Of a stretch of DNA of 35,324 nucleotides, positions 34,348 through 35,324 are shown piece by piece; the first letter of the stretch is position 1; each line of letters opens with the position of its first letter. The notes under the pieces are model-generated. The model was given only the letters and a program-made list of their open reading frames with translations, did not search any database and was not told the DNA's origin. Origin of the DNA: Clostridia bacterium (GTDB taxonomy: Bacteria > Bacillota > Clostridia > Oscillospirales > Acutalibacteraceae); contig JAFQKN010000080.1 of the NCBI GenBank assembly GCA_017396895.1, forward strand, positions 1 through 35,324, read 5' to 3'. Made by a program: the position numbers and the translations under genes.

Positions 34348-34435
34348 AGTCATTCTTTTGAATTCTCGCTTTTTCAATATATTGCTTCGGGGCGAAGAAA
34401 ATGCCTTCTGCATCTAAATCCAACAGCCGTTTCAT
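34346..34435 (-). CDS. Possible 29-residue ORF coupled to sigE
   Basis: An ATG at 34435 shares its A with the sigE stop codon (TAATG), and 29 codons follow to TAA at 34346. The peptide begins [20 protein letters not shown] and continues EKARIQKND; it has mixed composition that looks translatable, but it matches nothing I know. Translational coupling to sigE is the only positive evidence. In many sporulating Firmicutes sigG lies here. It could be chance. Confidence 0.3.
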   Translation of the reverse strand: MKRLLDLDAEGIFFAPKQYIEKARIQKND

Positions 34436-35148
34436 TATGACGCTTCAGCCTTTTCAATGGCTGTGCGCAACCTCTTTAATATTTTCTTTTCAAGTCTTGA
34501 TATGTAACTTTGTGATATTCCCATTTTATCTGCAACTTCTTTTTGCGTATATTCCTTACTTCCATATAGCCCGAATCGTAAAGTAATGATTTCTTTTTCT
34601 CGAGCAGGAAGTTTTTCTATACATTCCATCAGCAGTCTGATATCATCCTCATTTTCAAGATCAGAACCAACATTTTGCTCAAAATCGGCTAACATATCAC
34701 CGATATGAAGTTCGTTACCATCCCAATCTGTATTTAATGGTTCATCAAGTGAGATTTCACTTCGTATGTTTCCTGTCTTGCGCAGATACATCAAAATTTC
34801 ATTGCTTATGCACCGACTCGCATAAGTTGCCAATTTGATGTTTTTTTCGGGACAAAAAGTATTAACTGCCTTTATCAGTCCGATTGTACCGATGGAAACA
34901 AGATCCTCTTGCGATATTCCCGTATTTTCAAATTTTTGAGCTATATAAACCACCAGTCGAAGATTGTGCACTATCAACGGTTCTCTCGCAGATTCATCGC
35001 CGGATGCAATTCTGTCGATATATATACTTTCTTCTTCACTATCAAGAGGCGGCGGCAAAGATTGCGGCCCGTTGACATAATGCAATGTCTGTGTACCTTG
35101 CAAGAGATACAACAGTTTTCTGATTCCCCTATCAATGATTCGCAACAT
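34435..35148 (-). CDS. sigE: Sporulation sigma factor SigE (pro-form)
   Basis: Mother-cell-specific early sporulation sigma factor, 237 residues. An N-terminal pro-sequence of about 27 residues precedes [13 protein letters not shown], the conserved stretch after the SpoIIGA cleavage site. Region 2 shows [13 protein letters not shown] and [14 protein letters not shown], then [19 protein letters not shown]. Region 4 ends with [20 protein letters not shown], the helix-turn-helix. ATG at 35148 has AAGGAGG about 10 nt upstream. It overlaps the spoIIGA stop by 17 nt. This gene is evidence that the organism can form endospores or descends from a spore-former. Confidence 0.95.
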   Translation of the reverse strand: MLRIIDRGIRKLLYLLQGTQTLHYVNGPQSLPPPLDSEEESIYIDRIASGDESAREPLIVHNLRLVVYIAQKFENTGISQEDLVSIGTIGLIKAVNTFCPEKNIKLATYASRCISNEILMYLRKTGNIRSEISLDEPLNTDWDGNELHIGDMLADFEQNVGSDLENEDDIRLLMECIEKLPAREKEIITLRFGLYGSKEYTQKEVADKMGISQSYISRLEKKILKRLRTAIEKAEAS

Positions 35149-35324
35149 TTTTATGCAACCTCCTTAATGAATCTTCTGCGTTATTAACCAAATCCGGATG
35201 CAATAACATCTGAAAACTGCCGTCTGAAAGCGCGTTTGTTGTAACCGCAATCACACAATCATTTATTCTATATTTTTTATTATTGTTGTATATAAGAATA
35301 TGATCCGGTCTGAATGCAGGCAAC
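35132..35324 (-). CDS. spoIIGA: Sigma-E processing peptidase SpoIIGA (3' end only)
   Basis: The frame is open from the window edge and ends at TGA (35132-35134). The last about 63 residues include [25 protein letters not shown] and [10 protein letters not shown], which fit the C-terminal end of the aspartic-type membrane protease that removes the SigE pro-sequence. The leading TTG at 35323 is an internal codon, not a start. The overlap with sigE is the usual arrangement and supports the call. The membrane part and catalytic aspartate lie outside the window. Confidence 0.85.
   Translation of the reverse strand, partial: LPAFRPDHILIYNNNKKYRINDCVIAVTTNALSDGSFQMLLHPDLVNNAEDSLRRLHKNVANH

Noticed and set aside
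1-35324. CRISPR arrays, IS elements, tRNA or att sites
   Set aside because: No regularly spaced repeats, transposase or integrase genes, or tRNA-like cloverleaf sequences were seen on reading both strands.

Overview
The window is 35.3 kb of moderately AT-rich chromosomal DNA. The organism is most likely a spore-forming member of the Firmicutes, class Clostridia. The evidence is the spoIIGA-sigE pair at the right edge, strong AGGAGG-type ribosome binding sites, frequent TTG/GTG starts, consensus sigma-A promoters with 17-nt spacers, and lipoprotein signal peptides. The genus cannot be fixed from the sequence. No tRNA, rRNA, IS element, prophage or CRISPR array was seen.

Layout. (1) 1-3722 (+): the end of a glycerol kinase gene, then serC and a serA-type dehydrogenase, closed by a terminator. 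(2) 3783-3936: a frameshifted remnant of a metallophosphoesterase gene. (3) 4060-5517 (-): a GPH-type sugar transporter, divergent from (4) 5694-8751 (+), which holds a VanR-like regulator, a VanS-like kinase and a lipoprotein D,D-carboxypeptidase. A site matching the VanR binding consensus precedes the carboxypeptidase, and no vanHAX genes are present. (5) 8801-13831 (-): a compact three-gene unit with its own promoter. It encodes a TerB-N/TerB-C protein, a BrxD-like (DUF2791) ATPase and an Lhr/BrxHI-like helicase. It is the best candidate here for a poorly described system, probably nucleic-acid processing or anti-phage defence. (6) 13986-21344 (-): a tungstate/molybdate transport and molybdopterin cofactor operon in the order tupA-tupB-tupC-moeA-moeA/PBP-moaC-moaA-MOSC, headed by a Moco/Tuco-type riboswitch. 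Its TupA appears to be circularly permuted. (7) 21563-24655 (+): mogA, then an ornithine-cyclodeaminase-like protein of the LOR/SDH family and a YfcC-family transporter. (8) 24723-26655 (+): a DUF2974-like alpha/beta hydrolase and a ZIP metal transporter. (9) 26703-28148 (-): an unrecognised membrane-anchored extracytoplasmic protein. (10) 28363-34199 (+): a GH38 alpha-mannosidase and an MFS transporter with a long charged C-terminal tail. (11) 34435-35324 (-): sigE and the 3' end of spoIIGA, followed by a tiny coupled ORF instead of sigG.

How the genes work together. The Moco operon imports tungstate or molybdate, makes precursor Z and cPMP, and inserts the metal through two MoeA proteins plus the divergent MogA. 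The riboswitch would tune it to cofactor level. MPT synthase (MoaD/MoaE) is not in the window and must be encoded elsewhere. The VanRS-like pair probably senses cell-wall state and controls the carboxypeptidase. The three genes of the TerB/BrxD/Lhr unit overlap or abut, so they are very likely one functional unit.
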